From Verrucomicrobiales bacterium (GTDB lineage: Bacteria; Verrucomicrobiota; Verrucomicrobiia; Limisphaerales; SXTU01), in the NCBI GenBank assembly GCA_005791875.1, contig SXTU01000201.1, forward strand, positions 1-35,245: a stretch of 35,245 nt of DNA. The letters are read 5' to 3'. Below are positions 1 to 7,791 of this stretch, piece after piece (within the stretch, counting starts at the first letter, position 1; each line of letters starts with the position of its first letter). The notes beneath the pieces were generated by a model. It searched no databases. It saw only the letters and a program-made list of their open reading frames with translations, and was not told the DNA's origin. The translations under genes and the position numbers were made by a program.

Positions 1-272
1 GTGTGGTTCAGGTCCTCGCGCTTGAGATAAATCTTCGCGCCGCCCAGTTCGCGCGTGAGCCGCTCGGCGAAGTAGAGCGGCGATGGCCTTCCGATGAACT
101 CGCGCAGGTAGTAACTCAGCTCGCGCTGAAACTCCGGGTCATGCTGCGCGCGGAAATATTCGTCCTCCAGCTCCTGCAACGGATGCACGAGCGTTTCGGG
201 GACGTAGCGCCCGCCGAACGGGCCGAAGTGGCCGTGGGCATCGGGGACAGTCGGAGTGGCGACACTGCTCAT
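1..272 (-). CDS. trpB: Tryptophan synthase beta chain, N-terminal part
   Basis: The first 90 residues of the pyridoxal-phosphate subunit that joins indole and serine to make tryptophan; the rest lies beyond position 1. The translation opens [17 protein letters not shown] and contains the family N-terminal signature [13 protein letters not shown], then LQELEDEY, then [13 protein letters not shown] and [11 protein letters not shown], the last being the segment that carries the PLP lysine region ([10 protein letters not shown] in the family). The ATG at 272-270 fits the usual TrpB N terminus and has no clear Shine-Dalgarno site. It follows trpF in the same direction, with a 121-base gap that holds a strong hairpin and a candidate promoter. 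Confidence 0.95.
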   Translation of the reverse strand, partial: MSSVATPTVPDAHGHFGPFGGRYVPETLVHPLQELEDEYFRAQHDPEFQRELSYYLREFIGRPSPLYFAERLTRELGGAKIYLKREDLNH

Positions 273-278
273 GGGGGC

Positions 279-307
279 AAGGTAGCAAGGTGGCCGGGGC
301 GGGCCAA
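279..307 (-). promoter_or_regulatory. Candidate sigma70-type promoter of trpB, leaderless spacing
   Basis: On the minus strand TTGGCC (307-302) and TACCTT (284-279) are separated by exactly 17 bases. Only six bases follow the -10 hexamer before the trpB ATG at 272, so transcription would begin at or next to the start codon. The match to consensus is moderate; the spacing, and the same layout before other genes here, are the main support. Confidence 0.35.
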
Positions 308-333
308 TGGGGAAGTTGGGGAGCGTAAAACGA

Positions 334-395
334 AATGCGTAAAACGTAAGGGCCGTCGGTTCACGAACGCCAACGGCCCTTACATTTTACGCATT
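334..395. repeat. Hairpin of heptamer-like units between trpF and trpB
   Basis: Arms 334-356 and 373-395 are inverted copies, 22 of 23 positions matching, around a 16-base loop. The right arm runs into the trpF stop codon (396-394). The left arm and its flank read as seven-base steps (GCGTAAA, ACGAAAT, GCGTAAA, ACGTAAG) and the right arm as TTACATT, TTACGCA. On the mRNA it would fold just after trpF. It could end or attenuate transcription before trpB, or protect the trpF 3' end; there is no run of T, so it is not a classical intrinsic terminator. Confidence 0.75.
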
Positions 396-1029
396 ATCCA
401 ATCTCCTGCTCCATCTCGCGAACAATCTCCACGAACCGCCGCACCAACCCCGCATCCTTCTGCCCGGGCGCGGACTCCACCCCGCTCGAAACGTCCACGC
501 CGAAGGGCCAGACCTGTTGCACGGCGTCGGCGACGTTCTCAGGCGTCAGGCCGCCAGCGAGAATGACGGGGCGGCCCAGTTCCTTTGCCTGACACGCGAG
601 ATCCCAGTTGAACTTCTCGCCCGTGCCGCCGCGCTGGCCGGCCACATGGCTGTCGAGCAGCCACGCGTCCACGGCGTAGTCGGGCAGCGGCTTGAGCGAC
701 TCGGCGTTTTGGATGCAGAAAGCCTTCACGACCTTGAGCGGTGCAAACTGGCGGCAGAACTCCGGCGTCTCCTCGCCATGAAATTGCAGCGTGTCCAGCC
801 CGCACTCAGCCACGATGGCGCGCACGGTCTCGGCGCTGGCGTTCACGAAGACGCCGACCTTGGCCACGAACGGCGGGAGCGCGTGGATGATCTGCGCGGC
901 TGCGGCGGGGGCGATGTTGCGCTTGCTGCCCGCGAAGAACATGAAGCCCAGCGCGTCCGCGCCGGCCTCGACGGCGGCGAGTGCATCCGGCAGGCGGGTA
1001 AGGCCGCAGATTTTGACCTTGGTGCGCAT
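394..1029 (-). CDS. trpF: Phosphoribosylanthranilate isomerase
   Basis: A 211-residue single TIM barrel that converts N-(5-phosphoribosyl)anthranilate to the 1-deoxyribulose form in tryptophan synthesis. The start MRTKVKICGLTRLPDA gives the family N terminus with catalytic Cys in KICGLT; QFHGEETPEFC, LLDSHVAGQRGGTGEKFNW (catalytic Asp and phosphate loop) and ILAGGLTPENVADAV follow in family order, and FGVDVSSGVESAPGQKD is the C-terminal phosphate-binding signature. A 16-residue longer reading to 1077 is open, but would overlap the gene before it and lacks family support. It starts two bases after the stop of the GYF2/DUF4870 gene, so it is probably read from the same transcript, with trpB next. 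Confidence 0.96.
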   Translation of the reverse strand: MRTKVKICGLTRLPDALAAVEAGADALGFMFFAGSKRNIAPAAAAQIIHALPPFVAKVGVFVNASAETVRAIVAECGLDTLQFHGEETPEFCRQFAPLKVVKAFCIQNAESLKPLPDYAVDAWLLDSHVAGQRGGTGEKFNWDLACQAKELGRPVILAGGLTPENVADAVQQVWPFGVDVSSGVESAPGQKDAGLVRRFVEIVREMEQEIG

Positions 1030-1031
1030 GG

Positions 1032-1637
1032 CTACTTGATAAGTTCGTAGTGTCCGATCATCGGCAACGGTTTGCACTGGCCGCCGGCGGCGTTGACGAT
1101 GCCGAGTATGACCAACACGGCGTAGCCAACGAAAAGGCCCATGCCCACCAGACCCATGATGGCTACAAAAATCACTCCGAGGAACGGGATGAGCGCCATG
1201 CTAAACGTCAGCACCCATGAACCGACCATCACCACCAGCAAGGCAAGGAACAGAACCATCCCCTGATTGGCGTGGTATTTGGCGAAGCGTGAATGCGGAG
1301 CTGCAAGGAGGGGAATCAGGAATAGAATTCCCAAGTAGGCAAGAATTCCGAACGCCCTGTTCTTCTCGATGTCCTCGGCCTCCGAACCAGGCATGCTAGG
1401 CGGCTTCGGCGGCATCGCATTGCCCGCGCCCGGAACTGAAGGAACGGCGGGTGGTGAAGCGGCGGGGCGGCAGTTCGCAAACTCCGGCAGCGATTTCGCG
1501 GCGAGCCAGTTCGCCATGCCTTCCTTCCACACGTAGGTGTCGGGTGGCAGCGTGCCGTTGGTGAGGAGCGCAGTCAGCGCGGCGGTGTCCACCGGTGCGG
1601 AGGGCTGGCCGTTCTGAACGTATCGCCAAGTGCTCAT
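1032..1637 (-). CDS. GYF_2 (DUF4339) plus DUF4870/Tic20-like membrane protein
   Basis: A 201-residue protein of unknown job. Residues 3-52 (WRYVQNGQPSAPVD...YVWKEGMANWLAAKSLPEF) match the GYF_2 domain, a small putative peptide-binding fold common in bacteria at the front of membrane proteins. A proline-rich linker (about 58-84) follows. From about 95 to 185 there are three or four hydrophobic segments, and RAFGILAYLGILFLIPLL with RFAKYHANQGMVLFL resembles the DUF4870 family. The ATG at 1637 is chosen because GYF_2 begins there; a ten-residue upstream extension has no similarity. It lies 57 bases after the TPR membrane gene and two bases before trpF. A scaffold or membrane adaptor role is inference only. 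Confidence 0.85.
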   Translation of the reverse strand: MSTWRYVQNGQPSAPVDTAALTALLTNGTLPPDTYVWKEGMANWLAAKSLPEFANCRPAASPPAVPSVPGAGNAMPPKPPSMPGSEAEDIEKNRAFGILAYLGILFLIPLLAAPHSRFAKYHANQGMVLFLALLVVMVGSWVLTFSMALIPFLGVIFVAIMGLVGMGLFVGYAVLVILGIVNAAGGQCKPLPMIGHYELIK

Positions 1638-1694
1638 GGTCTTAATGCTTGTCTGAAATCCGAACACAATCCCGACGCGCGGGCAAACCGCATT

Positions 1695-2978
1695 TCAACG
1701 CCGCGGCCTTGCCAGCATCAGCCCGTTCGCCACCCACGGCGAGAGCATCGCGCCGATGGCGAAGAGGCCGAGCATGGCATCAAACGCAGCGAGAGAATTG
1801 ACCTCGTCATCCGTGGCGAGCAGGCCGGTGACGAGCGAGGCCATGCCCAGCACGGCGAGCAGCATCGTGTAAATCCCCATCATGCGGCGCGGCCAGCCAG
1901 GCTGGCATTTGAACGTCGCCGTCAGCGGGATCAGCAGCGCGCCGAACACCAGCGCGCCGATGACATACGGCGACTCGAACCCCGTCGCGAAGCACATCCC
2001 CAGCGACGCCAGCGCCAGCGCCACACAAGCGCCGACCCAGTTCGCCGCGCGCGTCTGCTCCTCGGACAGCGCGAGCCGGCCAAACTTGTTCAGCCGCAGC
2101 AGCAGGTTGAAAATCGGTTCCGCCGTCCACGTGAGCAGCGCGAAGGAGAGGTAGATCATTTGAAGCGGAAACACCCACGGCTGGAGCGCGGGGTTGGACT
2201 TCGCCAGCGAGCCGAGCATCCTGTTGCCGAGCCAGCCGCCGAGGATGACGCCGAACTGCCAGTTGGGCGGCAGCTTCGCCATCCAGAGGAAGTAGCGCAG
2301 CATCACCGAGTAGATGAAGTGCCGCGCCTTGAGCGACTCGATGATGCCCTGCCGCGCCCAGTCGTTGCCCGGGTCGAGCCGCATCGCCTCGCGGAAATGC
2401 GCCAGCGCCTTCTGATGGTTGCGCTGCTCGAGCAACGTCCAGCCTTGGTTCGCGTGGGTGAAGGAGTTGTCCGGGTCGCGCGCGAGGGCGCTCTGAATCG
2501 TCGCGCCCGCCTCGGCCTTGCGGCCCAGCTTCACGAGCGCGACGGCGCGGAGGTTCGTGCTGGCGACGTGTTGGGAATCCACTTGCAAGCCGCGCTCGGC
2601 CGCCGCCAGCGCCTCGGCCCAGCGGTAGTTCGCGAGGTGAATCTGCGCCTCCAGCGCGTGGAAGTCCGCATCCTCCGGTTCGAGTCGGATGGCCTCGCGC
2701 ACCGCATCGAGCGCGTCATCGAAATCCCGGCGGTCGTGCAAGACGTGCGCCAGCGCGTAATGCGCGAAAGGCAAATCCGGCGCAAGCGCGATGGCCCGCT
2801 GCGCCTCGTCCTGCGCCTCGGCGAACTGCTCCTGATCCGCGAGACACACGGCCAGCAACGCGTGCGGAAGCGCGGCGTCGGAATCGGTGGCGAGAACCGT
2901 GCGCAGCTCGGGGATGGCCAACTCGTGCCGGCCCTGTTCGAGCAGCACGAGCGCGCGCTGGAGTTGGGTCGAGGTCAC
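1695..2978 (-). CDS. TPR-repeat integral membrane protein
   Basis: A 427-residue protein with two halves. Residues 1-215 are about six tetratricopeptide repeats with the usual spacing of small and aromatic residues (for example AHYALAHVLHDRRDFDDALDA, HANQGWTLLEQRNHQKALAHF), a protein-binding superhelix. From about 225 to 420 there are five to six hydrophobic segments (VILGGWLGNRMLG, VFPLQMIYLSFALLTW, NWVGACVALALASLGMCF, VIGALVFGALLIPLTA, MLLAVLGMASLVTGLLA, AMLGLFAIGAMLSPWV). No enzyme motif is seen. The start is GTG at 2978, inside the stop of the AAA+ gene (GTGA overlap), a layout typical of translational coupling. It is probably a membrane partner or anchor of that ATPase; this rests on context only. 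Confidence 0.88.
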   Translation of the reverse strand: MTSTQLQRALVLLEQGRHELAIPELRTVLATDSDAALPHALLAVCLADQEQFAEAQDEAQRAIALAPDLPFAHYALAHVLHDRRDFDDALDAVREAIRLEPEDADFHALEAQIHLANYRWAEALAAAERGLQVDSQHVASTNLRAVALVKLGRKAEAGATIQSALARDPDNSFTHANQGWTLLEQRNHQKALAHFREAMRLDPGNDWARQGIIESLKARHFIYSVMLRYFLWMAKLPPNWQFGVILGGWLGNRMLGSLAKSNPALQPWVFPLQMIYLSFALLTWTAEPIFNLLLRLNKFGRLALSEEQTRAANWVGACVALALASLGMCFATGFESPYVIGALVFGALLIPLTATFKCQPGWPRRMMGIYTMLLAVLGMASLVTGLLATDDEVNSLAAFDAMLGLFAIGAMLSPWVANGLMLARPRR

Positions 2979-4336
2979 ACCTTGAGATATTTCAACACCT
3001 CGTCATACGCGCCGCCTTGGTTCGCATAGAGGGCGTAGTTGCGCGCGGTGGCGAACCACTCGCGGGTCGTGGGCTTCAGCGCAGCGACGGCTTGCGCGAG
3101 GTCTTTCGTCCGCAGCGGCGTGGGCACGCCGGACTTCATCGCCTCGCTGAGTTTGTTCTCAATGGCAACGTCCACCACGGCCTTGAGATCTGCGCCAGAG
3201 AAACTTTCTGCCTTCTTCGCGAGCGAGTCGAAGTCCACGTCCTCCGCCGGTCTGCCCCGCAGTTGCAAGCGCAGCACGGCGGCGCGCGCGGCGGCATCCG
3301 GCGGCGGGACGAAGAGGATGCGGTCGAAGCGCCCGGGCCGGCGGAACGCGCTGTCGAGGTGCCACGGGGCGTTCGTCGCGCCGAGGATGAGGATGCCCTC
3401 GTTGCTCGACTTCACGCCGTCGAACTCGGCGAGGAATTGGTTGATGAGATGGCGGCCCGCGCTCTGCCGCATGTCCGCGCGGCTCGCGCCGAGTGCGTCC
3501 ACCTCATCGAAGAACAGCACGCACGGGCGATGCTGGCGGGCCTGCTCGAACAGCTCGTGCAGGTTGCGCTCGCTGTTGCCGATCCACATGTCGAGCACGT
3601 CGTTGATGCCAACGGCGATGAAGCCGGCCTTGATCTCGCCTGCCGTGGCGCGTGCGAGGTGCGTCTTGCCGCAGCCGGGCGGGCCATACATGAGGATGCC
3701 GCCGCCGATGGACTTGCCGTAAGCCTTGTAGAGGTCCGCGTGCGTGAGCGGGTGGATGATCTTGAGGCGGATCTCCTCCTTGAGTGCTTCCATGCCGCCG
3801 ACGTCGGCGAAGGTGATCTTGGGCCGCTCTACTTCAACTTTCGAAGACTCTGGCTCCGGCTCCCAGCCCGCGCGCTGCTTGCCGTCGAAGACCTCGCTCT
3901 CTGCCTCGTCGGCCTCGATGCCGAGGCGGCTGGCGAATTCCAGGTCAGCGGCGGAAGAATCCTTCTCCACGCCGCGCTTGTATTGGATGACGGCTTGCTC
4001 GATCTCGCCGACGCCCGCGAGCAACCGCGCGTGCAGCACGAACGCACGGGCCGGGGCGTTCGAGGACTTTGTGAGCGACTCGATGAGTGCGAGCGCGTGG
4101 CTGTTCTTGCCTTGTGCGTGGAAGGCGCGGGCGAGGCCGAGTTGGAGCGCGGCGTGGTCGGGAGATTGTGCGAGCGCCTCGCGGTATTCCTTCTCCGCCT
4201 CGGCGGCGCGTCCGGCGGAGAGCAGCGAATCGGCGAGGTGCTGGCGAAGGGGGACGTTGTTGGGCGTCAGGCGCAACGCTTCGCGGAGCGCGTCGAGGTT
4301 GTCGCCGCCGGGGCCGGAAGAAGCGTTGCCTGCCAT
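2975..4336 (-). CDS. TPR-AAA+ ATPase, classical AAA clade
   Basis: A 453-residue protein. Residues 12-130 are three to four TPR-like repeats (LRQHLADSLLSAGRAAEAEKEYREAL and onward). A charged linker leads to one AAA+ module, about 172-400: FADVGGMEALKEEI, Walker A GPPGCGKT (218-225), a WIGNSE pore-loop-like segment (251-256), Walker B VLFFDE (273-278), sensor 1 N322 in GATNAP, and paired arginines in FRRPGRFDR (331-339). That second region of homology places it with the Cdc48/Vps4/FtsH type rather than Clp or NtrC. No protease, zinc site or membrane segment is present. A C-terminal helix region (TTREWFATARNYA) ends it. It probably remodels protein complexes; the TPRs may choose the target. 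Its stop overlaps the start of the TPR membrane gene by four bases, and it lies 59 bases after the propeller gene. Confidence 0.93.
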   Translation of the reverse strand: MAGNASSGPGGDNLDALREALRLTPNNVPLRQHLADSLLSAGRAAEAEKEYREALAQSPDHAALQLGLARAFHAQGKNSHALALIESLTKSSNAPARAFVLHARLLAGVGEIEQAVIQYKRGVEKDSSAADLEFASRLGIEADEAESEVFDGKQRAGWEPEPESSKVEVERPKITFADVGGMEALKEEIRLKIIHPLTHADLYKAYGKSIGGGILMYGPPGCGKTHLARATAGEIKAGFIAVGINDVLDMWIGNSERNLHELFEQARQHRPCVLFFDEVDALGASRADMRQSAGRHLINQFLAEFDGVKSSNEGILILGATNAPWHLDSAFRRPGRFDRILFVPPPDAAARAAVLRLQLRGRPAEDVDFDSLAKKAESFSGADLKAVVDVAIENKLSEAMKSGVPTPLRTKDLAQAVAALKPTTREWFATARNYALYANQGGAYDEVLKYLKV

Positions 4337-4395
4337 GCGGTGAGCAAACCGGAGCCGCGCCGCAGGGTCAATTCACATCCGGGCGAATCTGAGTT

Positions 4396-5610
4396 TCACC
4401 TCGCTGACACGTCGAGGCACACGAGGTCCGCCGCGCTGCGGCAGTAGATGCGGCCGTTGGACAACACCGGTGCGGCCCAAGTGCTGTTGCCGCCGAGGAC
4501 TTGCGCCGCAGCCAGCTCGCGGAAGCCAGTGGGCAAAGCTTCCGCCAAGCCGAGCCGCCCGCGCTCGCCGTAGAGGATGAGCCGGCCATCCGCGATCATG
4601 AGCGAGCCTTTGCCGTAGGCGGGCGTGGACCATTTCACTGCGCCGGTGATCACGTCCATGCAGCGGAGCTGGCCTTCATCGAAGCCGTAGAGATGGCTCT
4701 GCCAGAGGACGCAGGCGTTCATCTGGTTCCTCATGTTCTTGTTCGACCAGACTTGCTGGATGCCGTTGGCAGACATTTGCAGCAGCGCGCAGCCCGAGCC
4801 GTAGCCGGAGGAGATGAAGATTTTGTCCTCGAAGATTATCGGCGTCGCGGCGTTCACGTCGTAGGTCGTGCGCCAGTTGTGATGCCAGAGGATGCGCCCG
4901 TTGCTGGCCGCGCGGCCCGTCAAGCCGCCCGCGCTGAACACCGCCACCGCGCGGTCCCGCGCGAGGTCGAACGCGATCGGCGATGCGTAGCCCGCCGCGA
5001 GATTGCCATTGGCCCACACCACGCGCCCGGTTTTCTTCTCCAGCGCGACGACGGACCGGTTGGCCGCGCCGGTCTCAAGGATGAGCAGCTCGCCCTCGAT
5101 CAGCGGTGAGCCGGCGAAGCCCCAAACCGGGATGAACCCGGCGAAGTCATCAACGATCCGTTTGGACCAGACCAGCGCGCCGTTCGCCGCGCTCAAGCAG
5201 AGCAGGTGGCCGTTGCGGCTCACGGTGAAGACGAGGTTGCCGTCCACCGTGGGCGTGCAACGCGGGCCGGGATAGCCGTTCGGATCGGCGGCGGTGCAGG
5301 GGTATTTGTAATCCCAGACCAGCTTGCCGTTCGCGGTGTCGAGGCACATCACGTGGTCCACGTCGCTGACGTTGCCCATCGTGTAGAGCCGCCCGCCCAC
5401 GACCGACATGGACGAGAAACCGACGCCGACCTTCGCCGACCACACCCGCTGCGGGCCGTTCTTCGGCCAGGTGGTAAGAAAATCCTTCTCGGCGGAAACG
5501 CCATTGCGCTTGGGCCCGCGCCACTGCGGCCAGTCGAACGAGTCTTGCCCAGAGGCCGATGCCGCCAGCAGACAGGCGACGAAGGAGCAGATGAGGATGC
5601 TGGTGTTCAC
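4396..5610 (-). CDS. Exported PQQ-type beta-propeller protein (BamB-like fold)
   Basis: A 404-residue protein with a signal peptide (MNTSILICSFVACLLAASASG, cleavage near AQ/SG). The mature part starts DWPQWRGPKRNGVSAE, the entry motif of the PVC-type outer-membrane propeller family annotated as PQQ-binding-like. Repeated blade motifs end in a tryptophan: GKLVWDYKYP, GALVWSKRI, GRVVWANGN, GRILWHHNW, GAVKWSTPAYG. No dehydrogenase catalytic residues were recognised, so PQQ enzyme activity is not claimed; such proteins are often protein-protein scaffolds outside the inner membrane. Start is GTG at 5610; no ATG fits the signal peptide. A promoter-like pair sits eight to thirty-six bases upstream, making this the likely head of the minus-strand run down to trpF. 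Confidence 0.9.
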   Translation of the reverse strand: MNTSILICSFVACLLAASASGQDSFDWPQWRGPKRNGVSAEKDFLTTWPKNGPQRVWSAKVGVGFSSMSVVGGRLYTMGNVSDVDHVMCLDTANGKLVWDYKYPCTAADPNGYPGPRCTPTVDGNLVFTVSRNGHLLCLSAANGALVWSKRIVDDFAGFIPVWGFAGSPLIEGELLILETGAANRSVVALEKKTGRVVWANGNLAAGYASPIAFDLARDRAVAVFSAGGLTGRAASNGRILWHHNWRTTYDVNAATPIIFEDKIFISSGYGSGCALLQMSANGIQQVWSNKNMRNQMNACVLWQSHLYGFDEGQLRCMDVITGAVKWSTPAYGKGSLMIADGRLILYGERGRLGLAEALPTGFRELAAAQVLGGNSTWAAPVLSNGRIYCRSAADLVCLDVSAR

Positions 5611-5617
5611 GAGCCGA

Positions 5618-5646
5618 AACTAACTCCCCGGACTCCCGAGCGTCAA
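5618..5646 (-). promoter_or_regulatory. Candidate promoter of the propeller gene
   Basis: Minus-strand TTGACG (5646-5641) is five of six to the -35 consensus; 17 bases later is TTAGTT (5623-5618), a weak -10 match. Seven bases separate it from the GTG at 5610, the same near-leaderless spacing seen before trpB and the Sel1 lipoprotein gene. Confidence 0.3.
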
Positions 5647-5756
5647 ACCCGGCGGTGTGTTGCTGAGGCTGGAATCCGCATGGATGTGAGCGGCCCGCCC
5701 GCTTCCAGCGATGTCGGGATTTGCAGTCGCGCACCGGCGACGCGTCAACTGTGCCG

Positions 5757-5785
5757 TTGCCACGGGTGGAGCTGCCCGCTACAGT
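5757..5785 (+). promoter_or_regulatory. Candidate promoter of the Sel1 lipoprotein gene, leaderless spacing
   Basis: TTGCCA (5757-5762) and TACAGT (5780-5785) have a 17-base spacer; the -10 is preceded by GC as in GCTACAGT. Only eight bases lie between the -10 hexamer and the ATG at 5794, so the start site of transcription would fall at or within two bases of the start codon. No ribosome binding site is present, which agrees with leaderless initiation. Confidence 0.45.
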
Positions 5786-5793
5786 CCGCGCCC

Positions 5794-6066
5794 ATGAAGA
5801 CAGTTCAGAAAGCCATCGCACATTTTTCGCTCGTCCTCGCGCTCGCCTCCGGCGCGCTGTTCCTCGCCGGCTGTGAAACGCCCTCTGGCGGCGGAGCCCC
5901 GGCGACGAACAACATCGAGGTGTTGAAGGCGGCCGCCAACGGCGGGGACGCCGATGCCGCCTACAAGCTCGGCGACATCTACCTCCACGGTCGCGGCGTG
6001 CCGAAGAATTTCGTCGAGGCTGAAACCTGGCACAAAAAAGCCGCCGAGCTTTTCCAGAAGAAGTGA
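5794..6066 (+). CDS. Small Sel1-repeat lipoprotein
   Basis: A 90-residue protein. A lipoprotein signal peptide (MKTVQKAIAHFSLVLALASG) ends in the lipobox LAGC, so the mature protein would be lipid-anchored through the cysteine of CETPSGGG. After a glycine- and asparagine-rich linker comes one Sel1/TPR-like repeat, NGGDADAAYKLGDIYLHGRG followed by VPKNFVEAETWHKKAAELF. Proteins with Sel1 repeats usually bind other proteins; with only one full repeat this one is either a tiny adaptor or a remnant of a longer family member, but the reading frame is clean and stops right after the repeat helix. It stands alone, divergent from the minus operon, with its own promoter-like element. Confidence 0.85.
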   Translation: MKTVQKAIAHFSLVLALASGALFLAGCETPSGGGAPATNNIEVLKAAANGGDADAAYKLGDIYLHGRGVPKNFVEAETWHKKAAELFQKK

Positions 6067-6097
6067 AACGCGGTCGGCACTCGCCGGCCATGTGATG

Positions 6098-6174
6098 GTA
6101 GGGCGCTTCTGTCCCCAACGCGCCGCAATTGGTCGACCCCCCCCCGACGGCGCGCTTCGACAGACGCGCCCTAC
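6098..6174. repeat. 77-bp palindromic element, family A (diverged copy)
   Basis: Starts GTAGGGCG and ends CGCCCTAC, with inverted arms of about 28 bases that match imperfectly and a run of nine C in the centre. Two much better conserved copies are at 17709-17785 and 32553-32630. Here it lies in the gap between the converging Sel1 lipoprotein and TolC-family genes, five bases from the TolC-family stop, where it could also end transcription. Confidence 0.85.
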
Positions 6175-6178
6175 TTGC

Positions 6179-7666
6179 CTACTTGAACTCCAGCCCGATG
6201 TTCGCCTTGTCCAGCGTCGTGCCTTCGCTCTTGGAGAGCGTGGAGAGCGCCTTGTTGTAGTCGGCCAGCGCACGGATTTCAGCGGAGCGCGCAGCGGTCA
6301 GGTCGCGCTGGAGCTGGAGCACGAAGAAGCTCGTGCTCTTGCCGTTCTCCATCTTCTTCTGCTCGGCGTCGAGCGCGGCCTCGGCGTAGAGGCGGGCCTG
6401 GCGCGTGGCCTCGATCTTGTCGTAAGCCGTCTGCGTCTGCTTCACCCCGTTGTCAATTTCCACGATCACGCTTTGCTCGAGCTGCTTGAACTGAAGCAGC
6501 AGCAGTTCCTTCGTCAGCTTGCCGGACTTGTAGTTGTTCTTCGCCGTCGTGTTGCTCAACGGGAAGCTCAGCACGATGCTGTAGGCGTAAAACTGGTTGT
6601 TGCCGCGCTGGATGCCGTTGAGGCCCGTGGGCAGCGTCTGGCCGATGCCGTTGTGGCCATAAGTGAGCGTGAGGTCGAGCGAGGGGAAGAGCTGGTTGTA
6701 GTTGTAGCGGAGGACGATGTTCTGCTTCTCGATCTGCTCCCGCGCCTGCGCGAGGTCGGGCCGCAGCGCCATGCTGCTCCGCCAACTGTCCTGCACGTTG
6801 AGCGTCTGCGCGACGGCGAGGAGCTTGTCCGCCGGCTCCAGACTTGTGGCAGCCCATGAGTTGAAGTCGTCACCGACAAGGTTCTTGAGGTTGTTCACCT
6901 GAATCTCCAGGTCGCGCCTGGCAGAGAGCAAGTCCGAGCGCCGCGCGGCAACCTGCGACTCCGACTGCTTCTCGTCCAGCGGCGCGAGTGCGCCGACCTC
7001 GACGCGCCGCTTGTTGTCGGCGAGGAGCTTCTCCGCGAGTCCCAGCGACGCCTCCTGCACCCGCACGTTGTCACGCGCGAAGACCAGCTCGTAGTAGGCC
7101 TGCTGCACGCTGTTGACGGTGGTGATGACCTGGTTGCGCAAGGCCAGCTCGTCAATCTTGAGCGTGCGCTTGTTGATCTGGATCGTCTGGCGTGTGGAAT
7201 CAATCCACGCGTTCTTCAGCAGCGGCTGCGTGAGGCTGATGCCCGCGTCGGTCGAGTAGTTGTAGCTGGTGAAGGACGAGCCGCTGCGGCGGATGAGGTC
7301 GCCGTTGAGCGTGACGCGGCCACCGGTGGCGAGCTGCTGCGTGAAGCTGGGTCCGTAAGTCTCGGTGAACGTCTCGCTGCCTTTGCCGAAGAGCACGCTG
7401 TTCGGGTCGGGCGAACCGGGCGAGGAGTTGTAGCGATGCGTGGCGCTGAGGTTGAACGTCAGGTCGTAGTAGCCGCGCGCCGAGTCCAGGTTGTAGAGGT
7501 CAATGCTCGGCTGAAGTCGGCGGATCTGGATGTCGAGGTTCTTGTCGAGCGCCATGGCGATGCACTCCGCCAGCGTGATGACGCGCGTTGCGGGCGCGTT
7601 GGTTTGTGCGCTGGCTGTTGCGGCGAACGCCAGCGCGGCAAAGCCGGAAAGTAATCGGGTTCGCAT
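6179..7666 (-). CDS. TolC-family outer-membrane efflux protein
   Basis: A 495-residue protein with a signal peptide (MRTRLLSGFAALAFAATASAQ). The family pattern is clear: ITLAECIAMALDKNLDIQI at the front, long amphipathic helices (for example ELALRNQVITTVNSVQQAYYELVFARDNVRVQEASLGLAEKLL cut in the middle by heptads), an SLDLTLTYG strand, and a C-terminal half that repeats the helix-strand order and ends with SEIRALADYNKALSTL. Proteins of this family form trimeric channels that carry out efflux or type I secretion with an inner-membrane pump; no adaptor or pump gene is next to it, so the substrate is unknown. The ATG at 7666 is chosen for the signal peptide; a longer open frame to 7870 runs through repeat DNA. 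Confidence 0.93.
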   Translation of the reverse strand: MRTRLLSGFAALAFAATASAQTNAPATRVITLAECIAMALDKNLDIQIRRLQPSIDLYNLDSARGYYDLTFNLSATHRYNSSPGSPDPNSVLFGKGSETFTETYGPSFTQQLATGGRVTLNGDLIRRSGSSFTSYNYSTDAGISLTQPLLKNAWIDSTRQTIQINKRTLKIDELALRNQVITTVNSVQQAYYELVFARDNVRVQEASLGLAEKLLADNKRRVEVGALAPLDEKQSESQVAARRSDLLSARRDLEIQVNNLKNLVGDDFNSWAATSLEPADKLLAVAQTLNVQDSWRSSMALRPDLAQAREQIEKQNIVLRYNYNQLFPSLDLTLTYGHNGIGQTLPTGLNGIQRGNNQFYAYSIVLSFPLSNTTAKNNYKSGKLTKELLLLQFKQLEQSVIVEIDNGVKQTQTAYDKIEATRQARLYAEAALDAEQKKMENGKSTSFFVLQLQRDLTAARSAEIRALADYNKALSTLSKSEGTTLDKANIGLEFK

Positions 7667-7731
7667 GTGCGCGGCAGATTGCGGAATCGCGATGGCTTCG
7701 TCAAACGAAGGCTTCGCTTGTTCGCTCTGGC

Positions 7732-7781
7732 GGCGGTCTGTGACCACCGTAGGTAGCACGAGTCGGCGGTCACAGCCCGCC
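7732..7781. repeat. Imperfect hairpin between sua5 and the TolC-family gene
   Basis: Arms 7732-7749 and 7764-7781 match at 16 of 18 positions around a 14-base loop; the motif is GCGGTCTGTGACC on one side and GGTCACAG on the other. It sits 10 bases past the sua5 stop and could act as its terminator, though no T run follows. A third kind of palindrome, distinct from family A. Confidence 0.6.
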
Positions 7782-7791
7782 GCTGCAGGCG

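Noticed and set aside
2160-4447. Long plus-strand open frames opposite the TPR and AAA+ genes
   Set aside because: High-GC antisense shadows rich in R, A, V and H, with no recognisable domains.
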